Below are positions 1-6,769 of a stretch of 11,628 nucleotides of DNA, piece by piece. The stretch covers positions 1-11,628 of the forward strand of contig JAUVPN010000046.1 of assembly GCA_030598645.1 (NCBI GenBank), given 5' to 3'. Origin of the DNA: Hyphomicrobium sp. GTDB taxonomy: Bacteria > Pseudomonadota > Alphaproteobacteria > Rhizobiales > Hyphomicrobiaceae. The translations under genes were made by a program, and so were the position numbers. Under the pieces are notes generated by a model. That model was given only the letters and a program-made list of their open reading frames with translations. It did not search any database and was not told where the DNA came from. Numbering within the stretch: the first letter of the stretch is position 1; each line of letters opens with the position of its first letter.

Positions 1-795
1 CAACCTCCCTGTGTCCGTCCGGGGCCACCACTTAATGCCCTGCCGCGCCAGATACTGCTCAAACTTTTTCTCCCTAAAAGAGGTACCATCATAGACCTCA
101 TATTGCGGGTTAACCTCCTCAACAAGACGACCCTTTAGCTCCTCCCAGTTATCCCTCATTTGTTCCAGCAACGGAGCATCCAAGGGAATGCCAACACGCT
201 CAATATGAGCCGCGGCAACCGTATATCTGCCCCTAAATAAAATCTGACACAGCCGCGCTCTATCTACCTTTAAGTTTATGATAAATTTGGGAAAAAGCCT
301 TTCCATAATAAGCACGTCTTCGAGGCAGTAGGCCATAATTTCTGTTTTTTCTCCATCACTCCAAGGCCCGCAACTCAATATTAAGTCGCGCATTTCGGTT
401 TTCTCTTCAGATAGCATAGTCGCCAACCCGTAGCGCTTTGCCAAATCCAACAGCCCAGGACGGCAACCGGAATACCCCTTTGGTTTGTTTAATTCGACGC
501 GGGACTCGACATAAATGTCCAAGATCCGGGCTGGCGTTTCCCAGCCCAAATCCAGAAAGCAGCCCCATTCTGCACTGGAGTAGAAAGCGACAACCAGACT
601 ATCGGGACCAACATTGAAGGGCGCGGCGTCCAGTGCTCTCAGCTCGTCTTCCCATAACACAATCTGCCTGCCCGAATAGAATTCCCGGGCAGCCATGCAC
701 ACGACACTGGGCGGGTTACCTTCCTTTCCGCTTTGGTGAAATTCGAAGTCGATAAGCCAAATCTCGCGGAAAGGAAGGTCATGGGCGGTAATCAT
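1..795 (-). CDS. Family A DNA polymerase, phage/plasmid type, N-terminal part (cut by window edge)
   Basis: The frame is open from an ATG at 795 down to base 1, giving 265 residues without a stop. Visible features are a DnaQ-like 3'-5' exonuclease domain with the ExoI pair Asp16 and Glu18 (LIDFEFH), an ExoII-like strand around 66-85, and ExoIII Tyr156/Asp160 (AYCLEDV). The linker into the polymerase domain follows (AAHIERVGIPLD, about 195-206), as in family A enzymes of phages and plasmids; the 5'-3' nuclease of housekeeping PolA is absent at the N-terminus. Family members copy DNA and proofread, so this is probably the element's own replicative polymerase. The ATG overlaps the TGA of the upstream gene (ATGA), so translation is probably coupled. 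The palm and fingers lie beyond the window and cannot be judged. The identity is firm; a replicative role in the element is inference. Confidence 0.88.
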   Translation of the reverse strand, partial: MITAHDLPFREIWLIDFEFHQSGKEGNPPSVVCMAAREFYSGRQIVLWEDELRALDAAPFNVGPDSLVVAFYSSAEWGCFLDLGWETPARILDIYVESRVELNKPKGYSGCRPGLLDLAKRYGLATMLSEEKTEMRDLILSCGPWSDGEKTEIMAYCLEDVLIMERLFPKFIINLKVDRARLCQILFRGRYTVAAAHIERVGIPLDAPLLEQMRDNWEELKGRLVEEVNPQYEVYDGTSFREKKFEQYLARQGIKWWPRTDTGRL

Positions 796-1484
796 TTGCC
801 CATTAGATGTTTATAGGCGTCATGCGATTTGTCAGAGATGACATTGTCGCCAAACGCGATGGCCATGAGTTCGATGAGAGTTTCTTTTGGAAATTGCGGC
901 TCTACCGTGCTCGCGCTGACGACGACACTGTACTGGCCTGCTCCCTCGACGGAGTACATTCGCACCCATGATGTGAGAGAGGTTACAGCAGCTTTCTTGC
1001 CGGAATTGTTCCAAGGGTTGTTGCCCGTCTTCCGATCCCACAGAAACACCAAACCCGATTGGCTGACACACGTCATCAAGTGATAGACTCTCGCCGCACC
1101 ATCGAATGGAGCGACCATGTTTTTCGTCACCATGTACTTCGTATCTTCGAATTCCAGGATGGCGACATTATCGTGAGCCGTGACGATAGGATTGGTTCGG
1201 AAGAACTCCAGAGGGCCTGGTTTTCGAATAGCTAGTGTTGTTAACACGTCGTCGAACTTGTCATCCTCGGCTAATTCGGAATTCGTCAAGATGAATTCGC
1301 TGGGATCTAGCGACAGAATAGGACTGATGATAGTTCCAGCCGCGCTGTTTGTTGAATTGGCTGCGCCATTAGCGGGGCCGGTAAGCGAATCACGTGATTC
1401 GTCCTTCGGTTTCGACGTTTGGTCCTTGGTCTTGTCGGCCTTGGCCTTAGTTTTAGTGGGGGTTTTAGGGTTGGGGGTAGCCAT
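792..1484 (-). CDS. Unknown protein with disordered basic N-terminus, coupled to DNA polymerase
   Basis: I do not recognise this 230-aa protein. Residues 1 to about 50 are low complexity (Lys, Thr, Pro, Ser, Asn, Ala) and look disordered. Residues about 60-230 look globular with alternating strands and several Trp/Tyr residues (FLWDRKTGNNPW, TSWVRMYSV). A longer frame exists upstream to 1568, but I chose the ATG at 1484 because AGAGG lies about 8 bases before it and the lysine-rich start reads naturally. Its stop overlaps the start of the family A polymerase, so the two genes form an operon and probably act together in replication. A single-stranded DNA-binding or processivity role would fit the context and the basic tail, but nothing in the sequence proves it. 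Confidence 0.75.
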   Translation of the reverse strand: MATPNPKTPTKTKAKADKTKDQTSKPKDESRDSLTGPANGAANSTNSAAGTIISPILSLDPSEFILTNSELAEDDKFDDVLTTLAIRKPGPLEFFRTNPIVTAHDNVAILEFEDTKYMVTKNMVAPFDGAARVYHLMTCVSQSGLVFLWDRKTGNNPWNNSGKKAAVTSLTSWVRMYSVEGAGQYSVVVSASTVEPQFPKETLIELMAIAFGDNVISDKSHDAYKHLMGK

Positions 1485-1606
1485 ACTCAGAACCTCTGTG
1501 TTTAGAGATCCTGACTTGCCAACCATTAGCTTGTGCGCTATATGGGAGAGGCATTCAGGTATCTCCAATACTAATGCATCCGTGAACTACCAAAACCCTC
1601 TATCTT

Positions 1607-1640
1607 GACCCGCCCGGCTCCTTTTAAAATCGGGCGGGTC
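1607..1640 (+). terminator. GC-rich hairpin, terminator-like on the plus strand
   Basis: A perfect 10-bp stem (GACCCGCCCG at 1607-1616, CGGGCGGGTC at 1631-1640) encloses a 14-base AT-rich loop and is followed on the plus strand by TTTCTTT (1641-1647). It has the form of an intrinsic terminator, but no plus-strand gene lies upstream. It may stop antisense transcription into the polymerase operon, end a small RNA, or be a structural site. On the minus strand no U tract follows the stem. Confidence 0.5.
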
Positions 1641-1891
1641 TTTCTTTGGGGTAGGACGATGAGCCGGATTGCGGGAACCCATCGCAAACCCTGTCTAGAC
1701 ATAGAAATTTTATCCGTCAAGGCCGCACCCAGCTCGCCATTGGCCGCGGCGTTTGCAGCCTAACACTCTGTTATTTCTGTCCTTTTCCTCCGCTACGACC
1801 CCTCTAGCCAGAAGCTAGTTGGCTGTGCCAAACAGCGCCACGGCGGTCTTGACAAAGCCAGCAAAGTATCGAAGGCTCTTCCTATTAAAGT

Positions 1892-1957
1892 TCGAATTTT
1901 ATTCGACTAAAAAAAAATCAGAGCCTGATCTGAAAATAATTGAGTTTGGCAACTCAA
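1892..1957. repeat. Cluster of three small dyads beside an A9 tract
   Basis: Three inverted repeats sit within 66 bp: TCGAAT-3-ATTCGA (1892-1906), ATCAG-3-CTGAT (1917-1929) and TTGAGTT-TGGC-AACTCAA (1940-1957). A run of nine A (1909-1917) separates the first two. They lie about 85-150 bp upstream of the HTH gene. They may be operator half-sites for that protein, part of a replication origin, or mRNA structures. The dyads are seen directly; any role is inference. Confidence 0.4.
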
Positions 1958-2040
1958 CCCCCTGAAACAGAAATGCACTGGGCCGCGCTGCTATTGGCGT
2001 CGGCTCAACACCCGCGTTTGCGCGAGCAAAGGAATCTCGA

Positions 2041-2253
2041 ATGTCGACAGACACCGAAAACCGTCCATCGCCGTGGATGACGACAAAGGAAGTCGCCAAA
2101 TACCTCGGCATTTCCCCTTCATTCGTTCGACTGATGGCCTCTGAAGGCCGCGGCCCACCGAGAGTAAAATTTGGCAAGCGTGTGAAATACCACGAAGCCG
2201 AAGTCGACGAATGGGCAATCACGCAACACTGCGACCCGACTGAACAACCGTGA
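2041..2253 (+). CDS. Excisionase/AlpA-like helix-turn-helix DNA-binding protein
   Basis: A 70-aa protein with the short winged-HTH pattern of the excisionase (HTH_17/AlpA, MerR-like) family. Residues 13-34 (MTTKEVAKYLGISPSFVRL) form the helix-turn-helix, followed by a basic turn (GRGPPRVKFGKRVKY) and a final helix ending in EVDEWA, the usual layout of these proteins. The ATG at 2041 has AAAGGA at 2028-2033. Relatives bind DNA near att sites and promoters of integrated elements, directing excision or activating the integrase. It is the first gene of the plus-strand cluster, 3.3 kb from the integrase, so it could act as a transcriptional switch or as a recombination directionality factor. The family call is firm; the exact role is inference. 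Confidence 0.88.
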   Translation: MSTDTENRPSPWMTTKEVAKYLGISPSFVRLMASEGRGPPRVKFGKRVKYHEAEVDEWAITQHCDPTEQP

Positions 2254-2271
2254 ATCGCAGGAGATACTTTC

Positions 2272-2421
2272 ATGCAATGGACTGACGAGCTTACGCCGCG
2301 CCTCGATAAGTGGCGCAAGAAACCTCCCGCCAACAGCAAGAGGCGAATGGCAATGAAACGACGACTAGCAATGAAACGGCATCGCGTCAAAGCAAAGCGC
2401 AGCGCGCAACATGGAGAATAA
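2272..2421 (+). CDS. Very basic 49-aa peptide between HTH and 83-aa genes
   Basis: A small open frame with a strong ribosome site (AGGAGA at 2259-2264, seven bases before the ATG). It encodes 49 residues, of which about a third are Lys or Arg, mostly in the second half. An 11-bp direct repeat (2350-2360 and 2368-2378, 18-bp period) gives the repeated peptide AMKR. The stop TAA (2419-2421) lies one base before the next ATG at 2423, and its last codons carry the GGAG that serves the next gene, so it may be translated partly to couple that gene. No domain is recognised. The composition would suit nucleic-acid binding, or the frame may be mainly a leader. Confidence 0.55.
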   Translation: MQWTDELTPRLDKWRKKPPANSKRRMAMKRRLAMKRHRVKAKRSAQHGE

Positions 2422-2422
2422 A

Positions 2423-2674
2423 ATGGGTGACTATGCCGAGCTAAATCGTACTCTTGGTAGCCTTTATCGAACAGAGCGGAAACGGCTGTCTGCAACAGGC
2501 GCTGTTGATGGGCTTGTGCACCAAGTCCTGTCGGCGCTCAAGAATACTATTGGGTATGAGATTGATGATCTTGGTCTCCACTCCGAGCGACTTGTTGATG
2601 CCTTGATCGAGGACGCGCTAACGCCCGCACGGCGTGAAGCTTTCATCGAAGAACAAGATAGAAAGATCGACTAG
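2423..2674 (+). CDS. Small helical protein of unknown function
   Basis: An 83-aa protein, predicted by eye to be almost wholly alpha-helical and mildly acidic at its C-terminus (TPARREAFIEEQDRKID). I recognise no family. An in-frame ATG at 2411 would add four residues, but I prefer 2423 because GGAG (2413-2416) then sits at normal spacing. It is tightly coupled to the basic 49-aa peptide and is followed by a hairpin at 2683-2708. Its position in the plus-strand cluster of the element suggests an accessory early gene. Confidence 0.65.
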   Translation: MGDYAELNRTLGSLYRTERKRLSATGAVDGLVHQVLSALKNTIGYEIDDLGLHSERLVDALIEDALTPARREAFIEEQDRKID

Positions 2675-2682
2675 ACACCAAT

Positions 2683-2708
2683 CGGCGCGGTCTTCATCGG
2701 CCGCGCCG
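2683..2708 (+). terminator. GC-rich hairpin after the 83-aa gene
   Basis: A perfect 8-bp stem, CGGCGCGG (2683-2690) and CCGCGCCG (2701-2708), with a 10-base loop begins nine bases after the stop at 2674. Only TTTGC follows, so termination may be weak or partial. It could attenuate transcription into the topoisomerase-like gene. Confidence 0.45.
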
Positions 2709-2770
2709 TTTGCACATTACCGGCACAATCGGTGCCCACATGTAAGACACGGAACCATTGGAGGTACGAA

Positions 2771-3941
2771 ATGAAACAAGATGTCATTGAACGCACCTGC
2801 GAGATGTGCCCGACGGACATATCTCATCTCTCGAAACGGGCCAAGGTTTGCTCGGAGCGTTGCCGGAACAAACGTACAACACAGCGCTTTAGGGAAGGCA
2901 CACGCGCCAGCCGTCAGGTTCTTTGTGTGATCTGCAACGAACCCATTCCCACCACCCGCCGATCCAATGCAAAGACTTGCTCGTCTGAGTGTGGGGAAGT
3001 GTTGGAAGAAAAAACGCGGCGGAAGGGTGTTTTGAACCGTGCACCGAAGCGCGGATTTATTACTTGGCGACCACAAGCCAAAACGCGGCGTATCCTCTCT
3101 CAGGTTGGGGAAATCCTGATCGAGTATGAAGCCTATTTGCCGATGTCGGTTCGTCAGATCTTCTATCGGCTGGTCGGCGCTTATGCTTATGCCAAGGATG
3201 AAGCCTCCTATAACCATCTCTCAGGCTATCTCGCCAATGCGCGGCGAGCGGGGTTTATTGATCCTGCCGCTATCCGCGATGATGGCATCATTATCTCAAC
3301 GCCGCATGAATGGGAAAGCCCCGAGAACATCATGTGGAACCTCAAACGCGAGGCGTTGAACTATCGCTGCAAGCGGATGTCATACCAGGAGCAAGACATC
3401 CGGATCTGGTGCGAAGCCGGTGGCATGGTCCCGCAAATTGCCGCGCTTGTTGATGAGTTTGGTATCCCCGTTCAATCATCGGGTGGCAACGATAGTGTCA
3501 CCGCTAAAATCGATGCCGCAACTGCAATCGCATCCTCTTTGAGACAATACTCTGATATTGCACTTGGGCGATCACGATCCGAGCGGACTTAGTATTTTCG
3601 ACGTCCTCAACGAAGACGTCACAGAGTTCGTCAACAGCGGTAAATTGGACGGCGATGGCACTGTCGAGTTCCACCGGATCGCGGTCACCGAGGGGCAGAT
3701 AGCGGACCTGGATCTCATCACCCAGCCGCGCAAGAAGAATGACAAGAAAGCCTATGTCGGCATCTTTGGCGACAGGGATAGTACCTGTCAGATCGAAGCG
3801 ATCCCGCCCGATGAGCTATCCCGGATTGTGATGGATGAGGTCGAGCAGCTGATCGACGAGTACGCACACATGCGAGCGCTCGCGCACGAGAAGAAGGCAC
3901 GCAAGAAGATGGGCAAGCAGTTCGAGAAGATGATGGGGTAA
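2771..3941 (+). pseudogene. Topoisomerase VI A/Spo11-like ('Mini-A') protein with zinc motifs, frameshifted
   Basis: Two adjoining frames together read as one protein of about 389 aa: 2771-3592 (frame of 2771), then a shift of one base into the frame ending at 3941. I start at the ATG at 2771, which has GGAGGT at 2760-2765. In order: two Cys4 motifs (Cys10, 13, 27, 31 and Cys52, 55, 70, 74); a winged-helix 5Y-CAP-like segment with RQIFYRL, whose Tyr132 matches the catalytic tyrosine of TopoVI-A/Spo11; and a TOPRIM fold with Glu215 (IWCEAGG) and the DxD motif in LGDHDPSG (about residue 267). A C-terminal basic helix follows. Family members cleave both DNA strands through a 5'-phosphotyrosine, usually with a GHKL ATPase partner. 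Stand-alone 'Mini-A' forms are known from mobile elements, and no partner is seen here. The shift lies between 3543 and 3589, because the second frame has TGA at 3540-3542 and the first stops at 3590. Downstream coding is well preserved, so this is a recent mutation or a sequencing error. Confidence 0.75.
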
Positions 3942-4030
3942 TCGAGTTAGCAACCCTTGGCACACCCTGGCGTTCTCGAGCGCGATCGGTTCGCCCTTGC
4001 CCCCTCGTGGCATCCCTTGAGGAGATTGAG

Positions 4031-4237
4031 ATGAGTGATTGGTATGAGCTGACAGGGCCGCAAGTTCGGTCTGATTTGAAGGATGGGCATTACATGTTTG
4101 TGCCCTATGAGGAAGTTGGTGCGCGGCAATTGGAGGGTTGGGTGATCGTCGATGATTTCGAGGGCACTCACCATCAATTCGCCGCCACGATGCTGATGTG
4201 GCGGCCTGAGAAGACGCATGGCGCAAAGGCACAGTGA
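4031..4237 (+). CDS. Small protein of unknown function (68 aa)
   Basis: A 68-aa protein of unrecognised family, rich in aromatic and acidic residues (WYELTGPQVR, MFVPYEEVG, GWVIVDDFEG), probably a compact beta-rich fold. The ATG at 4031 is supported by GAGGAG at 4019-4024. An in-frame GTG at 4007 would overrun that site. Its end overlaps the start of the methyltransferase gene by 20 bp, so the two are likely co-translated. It may be a small accessory protein of the modification gene or an unrelated early gene. Confidence 0.65.
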   Translation: MSDWYELTGPQVRSDLKDGHYMFVPYEEVGARQLEGWVIVDDFEGTHHQFAATMLMWRPEKTHGAKAQ

Positions 4238-4793
4238 GTATGGCCGGCTGGCCGACGACCGCTATCAAACCCCAAGCTGGGTAACAGGGGTGTTGTTGAA
4301 TCGCGTGAGATTCGACCGCCCAATGCGCATTCTCGAACCTTGTGCCGGTGATGGTTTGATGGTCGCGGTATTGCGCGATGCTGGTCATTTCGTCTTTGCC
4401 AGTGACATCGAACCTGATCTGCCAGGACTTGATCGGGTCGCGGACTTCCTTGATGCCGATCTATCGGATTGCGGCTGCGATACGCTGATCACCAACCCGC
4501 CCTATAACCTCATCACAGAGATGGTTCGCCATGCGCTGTCGTTGCCCTATCTGAAGACCATCGCGATCTTGGGCGGCTCTGGGTTCGACTATGCCAAGCT
4601 TCGCGCCGACCTATTCTGTCACTCGCGTTTCCGGACGAAGCTGCTACTCCAACAGCGCATTGTTTGGTTCGAGGGTGCGCAGAAAGGGCGACCGTCGACA
4701 AACCACGCATGGTATATTTGGGGCAGTCCAACCAATTACCCTGCTGAGCTGCGATATCAAGTTGAGCCACTCCCGTCGCCAAATCCCGATTGA
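4218..4793 (+). CDS. Orphan adenine-N6 DNA methyltransferase
   Basis: A 191-aa SAM-dependent methyltransferase. Motif I is visible as ILEPCAGDGLM (about 38-48), with the acidic residue after strand 2 in ASDIEPD (61-67). Motif IV is TNPPYN (NPPY at 93-96), typical of DNA N6-adenine enzymes, which transfer the methyl group of SAM to adenine in DNA. The protein is short and no separate target-recognition domain is evident, as in many phage-borne orphan methyltransferases. The ATG at 4218 overlaps the preceding gene by 20 bp and has only a weak GAGAAG ahead of it. No restriction enzyme of a known type is coupled, but an HNH nuclease starts four bases after its stop. It probably protects the element's DNA or alters regulation by methylation. 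The target sequence cannot be read from here. Confidence 0.82.
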   Translation: MAQRHSEYGRLADDRYQTPSWVTGVLLNRVRFDRPMRILEPCAGDGLMVAVLRDAGHFVFASDIEPDLPGLDRVADFLDADLSDCGCDTLITNPPYNLITEMVRHALSLPYLKTIAILGGSGFDYAKLRADLFCHSRFRTKLLLQQRIVWFEGAQKGRPSTNHAWYIWGSPTNYPAELRYQVEPLPSPNPD

Positions 4794-4797
4794 AGCC

Positions 4798-5316
4798 ATG
4801 AGGGCCGATGCTGAACTAACCGGCTTCGTTGGCGGCAACCTCCAACCACATGGTGATTGCGAGCTATGGCTAGGCCGACGTGATCGACGTGGCTATGGTC
4901 TCGTTCAATGGGGCGGCAAAGCGTGGCTCGTGCATCGCCTCCGTGGGGCACTTCACCATAACGAGCAACCACCAACACTCATCAGGCACCGATGTGATAC
5001 CCCGCTATGTTCGGCGGTCGAGCATCTTGTTGGTGGCACCCCTCAAGACAATCGAGACGACATGGTGATGCGCGGGCGGACAGGATACCGACGCTCTCAT
5101 CGGGGTCGACATGCTGCTGCTCTATTGGCCGCGCTTCGTGCAGACTTCGCCAAGTTCGCACCTGACGATCTACCAAGCAGCGTTCACTGGCACATGCACA
5201 ACCTTGGACTCGCATTGGAAACAATCATCTTCGAGCAAATTGGCGTGGCACCTGTAACCGCCGCGGCCAATGCAGATGAAGACGATCCAGAGTATTTCGA
5301 CAGCCTGTACGTCTAG
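4798..5316 (+). CDS. HNH endonuclease (His-Me finger, phage type)
   Basis: A 172-aa protein whose residues 20-95 follow the phage HNH pattern: Cys21-xx-Trp24, GYG (32-34), His46 in VHRLRG, His64 with CDTPLC (66-71), His76 in EHL, then GT..DN..D..RGR (80-94). The Asn-Pro usually found before the third motif is replaced (SAVEHL), so the N of HNH is not obvious. Relatives are metal-dependent nickases or double-strand nucleases, often free-standing homing enzymes or packaging-related nucleases. Residues after 100 are not recognised; the tail is very acidic. I chose the ATG at 4798, four bases past the methyltransferase stop, because the family pattern begins soon after it. Its stop overlaps that of the convergent integrase (CTAG 5313-5316). 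Pairing with the methyltransferase could make a restriction-modification-like unit, which is inference. Confidence 0.8.
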   Translation: MRADAELTGFVGGNLQPHGDCELWLGRRDRRGYGLVQWGGKAWLVHRLRGALHHNEQPPTLIRHRCDTPLCSAVEHLVGGTPQDNRDDMVMRGRTGYRRSHRGRHAAALLAALRADFAKFAPDDLPSSVHWHMHNLGLALETIIFEQIGVAPVTAAANADEDDPEYFDSLYV

Positions 5317-6563
5317 CCCTGTGGATCGAGCGCCTTGCCGATGATCTTGCCAACCGCATCAACAGCAACGCGTTCGCGTTCAGGCTCGCTGTGCAAATAC
5401 CCACTGGTGCTCTTCAAGTCCTTGTGCCGGAGCACCGCAGCGATCACTGGCAGTGGCACGCCTTGGTGAGCAAGGGCGCTACCAAAGCTGTGCCTGATGT
5501 CATGGACCCTATATTTCAGATCGACGCCAGCGCACTTCAGCACTCTTTTCCACATTTTCCAGATGCCGCTGATAGGCACCCAATCGCCATCCGCGCTCTT
5601 GGTTGGGAACACAAATTCACAGACACGCAGCCGCGTCATACGTTGAAGCACCGATAGAGCATCGGGCGATAAAGGAATAACTTTCGGTTTGCCAGTCGTG
5701 TTCCGCGTTATGTTCTTGTATGTGCTTGGTTGCAACTCACCCCGCTCAAAATCGACGTCGCTCCACCGCAATGAGGCAATCTCTCCAAAGCGCGATCCCG
5801 TCAATGCCAGCAGCCTGATTAGCTCGATGTGACAGATGCTCGTGCGACCCTCTTGCTCCATCTCGTTGAGCGCTGCGCCGATACGGCCTAACTCTTCAAT
5901 CGTCAGCAGGTTCTCGCTCGCTGCCTCGCGGTTTCGCTTGATGCCTTCGGTTGGCAAACGCTCGATTTGCCCATGCGTGACAGCAATCTGAAAGATGGCA
6001 TTCAGCACCTGTACACATCGATTTTGTTGGTAGCGTCCATCGTTTATGCGCTTGCCGGTTTTGTCTTTCTTGCCGGTGATGGAGCGAACGATGGTTTCGA
6101 TCAATTCCAGATTGACGTCAGCCACGAGGATGCCTGTCAGCTTCGGTCGGATAACTTTCTCCAACAATCGTTTGCGTGCATAAACGGTGCTCGCTGCCAG
6201 TTCGCCCAAACCAAACAGTCGGTCTTGTTCGGCTTCGAATTTGTCCAAGAGTTCATCACACGTCCAAGCACCCTGCTCGGTTGCTGCGCTCTCGGTTTGT
6301 GGATCGACACCAAACCGCAGCGCGGCAACGGCATCAGCGGCAATCTCTCGTGCTTGCGATGCTGTCAGTTCCTCGCCACCAATGCGCCAACGTCGCTGTC
6401 TATTATCAACCGGTGATGTGTAACGAAGGACGAAGGAACGAATGCCGTTGCGACTGACACGCAGAGCAAAGCCGCGCAATTTGGTGTCGGTGTAATCGGT
6501 TTGCTTGCCCTGCTTGCCAACCAGCTTCGGCATCGCTCTATCAGTGATATGAACTCTCGGCAT
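5313..6563 (-). CDS. Tyrosine recombinase (integrase) of the element
   Basis: A 416-aa site-specific recombinase with the P4-type layout: arm-binding domain at about 1-95 (DTKLRGFALRVSRNG), core-binding SAM-like domain at about 100-205, catalytic domain from about 215. The catalytic set is complete: Arg258 (TGSRFGEI), Lys292/294 in the beta-hairpin, His354 and Arg357 (VHDIRHSFG), His380 (LRHKD) and the nucleophile Tyr389 (SGYLH). It should integrate and excise the element by a covalent Tyr-DNA intermediate. A longer frame reaches 6668, but the ATG at 6563 has a strong AGGGGGG five bases upstream and matches the usual N-terminus. It lies at the element end facing the truncated MaoC gene, as expected for an integrase beside its att site. 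Confidence 0.95.
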   Translation of the reverse strand: MPRVHITDRAMPKLVGKQGKQTDYTDTKLRGFALRVSRNGIRSFVLRYTSPVDNRQRRWRIGGEELTASQAREIAADAVAALRFGVDPQTESAATEQGAWTCDELLDKFEAEQDRLFGLGELAASTVYARKRLLEKVIRPKLTGILVADVNLELIETIVRSITGKKDKTGKRINDGRYQQNRCVQVLNAIFQIAVTHGQIERLPTEGIKRNREAASENLLTIEELGRIGAALNEMEQEGRTSICHIELIRLLALTGSRFGEIASLRWSDVDFERGELQPSTYKNITRNTTGKPKVIPLSPDALSVLQRMTRLRVCEFVFPTKSADGDWVPISGIWKMWKRVLKCAGVDLKYRVHDIRHSFGSALAHQGVPLPVIAAVLRHKDLKSTSGYLHSEPERERVAVDAVGKIIGKALDPQG

Positions 6564-6572
6564 GTTACCCCC

Positions 6573-6592
6573 CTGAGGCCTTCTGAGGCCTA
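6573..6592. repeat. Tandem 10-bp repeat just upstream of the integrase
   Basis: CTGAGGCCTT (6573-6582) and CTGAGGCCTA (6583-6592) are adjacent direct copies, each containing the palindrome AGGCCT. They lie right upstream of the integrase ribosome site. A 10-bp period places both copies on one face of the helix, which suits an operator or recombinase arm sites; no binding is shown. Confidence 0.4.
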
Positions 6593-6702
6593 AACGTGCA
6601 AGTCGTTCGTACCCGCCATTAGAATTGTTGCATGATACTGCACGGCGTCCAGTAACACTAGAAAGCAATTAGGGAGACAGTAAAGACCATGAAATCAACA
6701 AC

Positions 6703-6769
6703 ATGGGCTAGCGCGGGTGTTGGTCCATAGCGCTCGGTGGCGTTGTGTGGATAAAAGTTTATGGGCTAG
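6703..6769. repeat. ATGGGCTAG direct repeat near the element end
   Basis: ATGGGCTAG occurs at 6703-6711 and again at 6761-6769, 58 bp apart, between the integrase and the truncated MaoC remnant. The second copy holds the stop codon of the remnant. It may be arm-type integrase sites or chance. The rest of this intergenic stretch shows no gene. Confidence 0.3.

Larger units (their letters stand above)
1485..2040. other. Gene-free divergent control region of the element
   Basis: This 556-bp stretch separates the minus-strand polymerase operon from the plus-strand HTH cluster and should hold both sets of promoters. I see no convincing coding frame in it. It contains a GC-rich hairpin at 1607-1640, a TTGACA hexamer at 1849-1854 with no good -10 at 16-18 bases, and an AT-rich block (1880-1945) with a nine-A run (1909-1917) and three small dyads. 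In mobile elements such a region may be a replication origin or a switch operator; that is inference. Confidence 0.5.

Noticed and set aside
1180..1608. Open plus-strand frame of 142 codons ending near the hairpin
   Set aside because: It is antisense to the coupled 230-aa gene, which has a good start and an operon context. A transcript there is possible, a protein unlikely.
1899..2495. Open minus-strand frame of 198 codons
   Set aside because: It lies opposite the well-supported HTH and basic-peptide genes, is low in recognisable structure and has no ribosome site.
3537..3542. CTTTGA, resembling the RF2 programmed +1 frameshift site
   Set aside because: A ribosome in the first frame of the Mini-A gene reads TCT TTG AGA here and never meets TGA as a stop; CTT TGA lies in the other frame, so this signal cannot drive the required shift.
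3558..3941. Second half of the Mini-A gene as an independent gene from a TTG start
   Set aside because: No ribosome site precedes it, and it begins in the middle of the TOPRIM strand that leads into DHDPSG, so it is the displaced 3' part of the upstream gene.
6564..6765. tRNA gene as the integration target beside the integrase
   Set aside because: No cloverleaf-like sequence or TTC-loop pattern was seen. The neighbouring sequence reads as a truncated MaoC gene instead.
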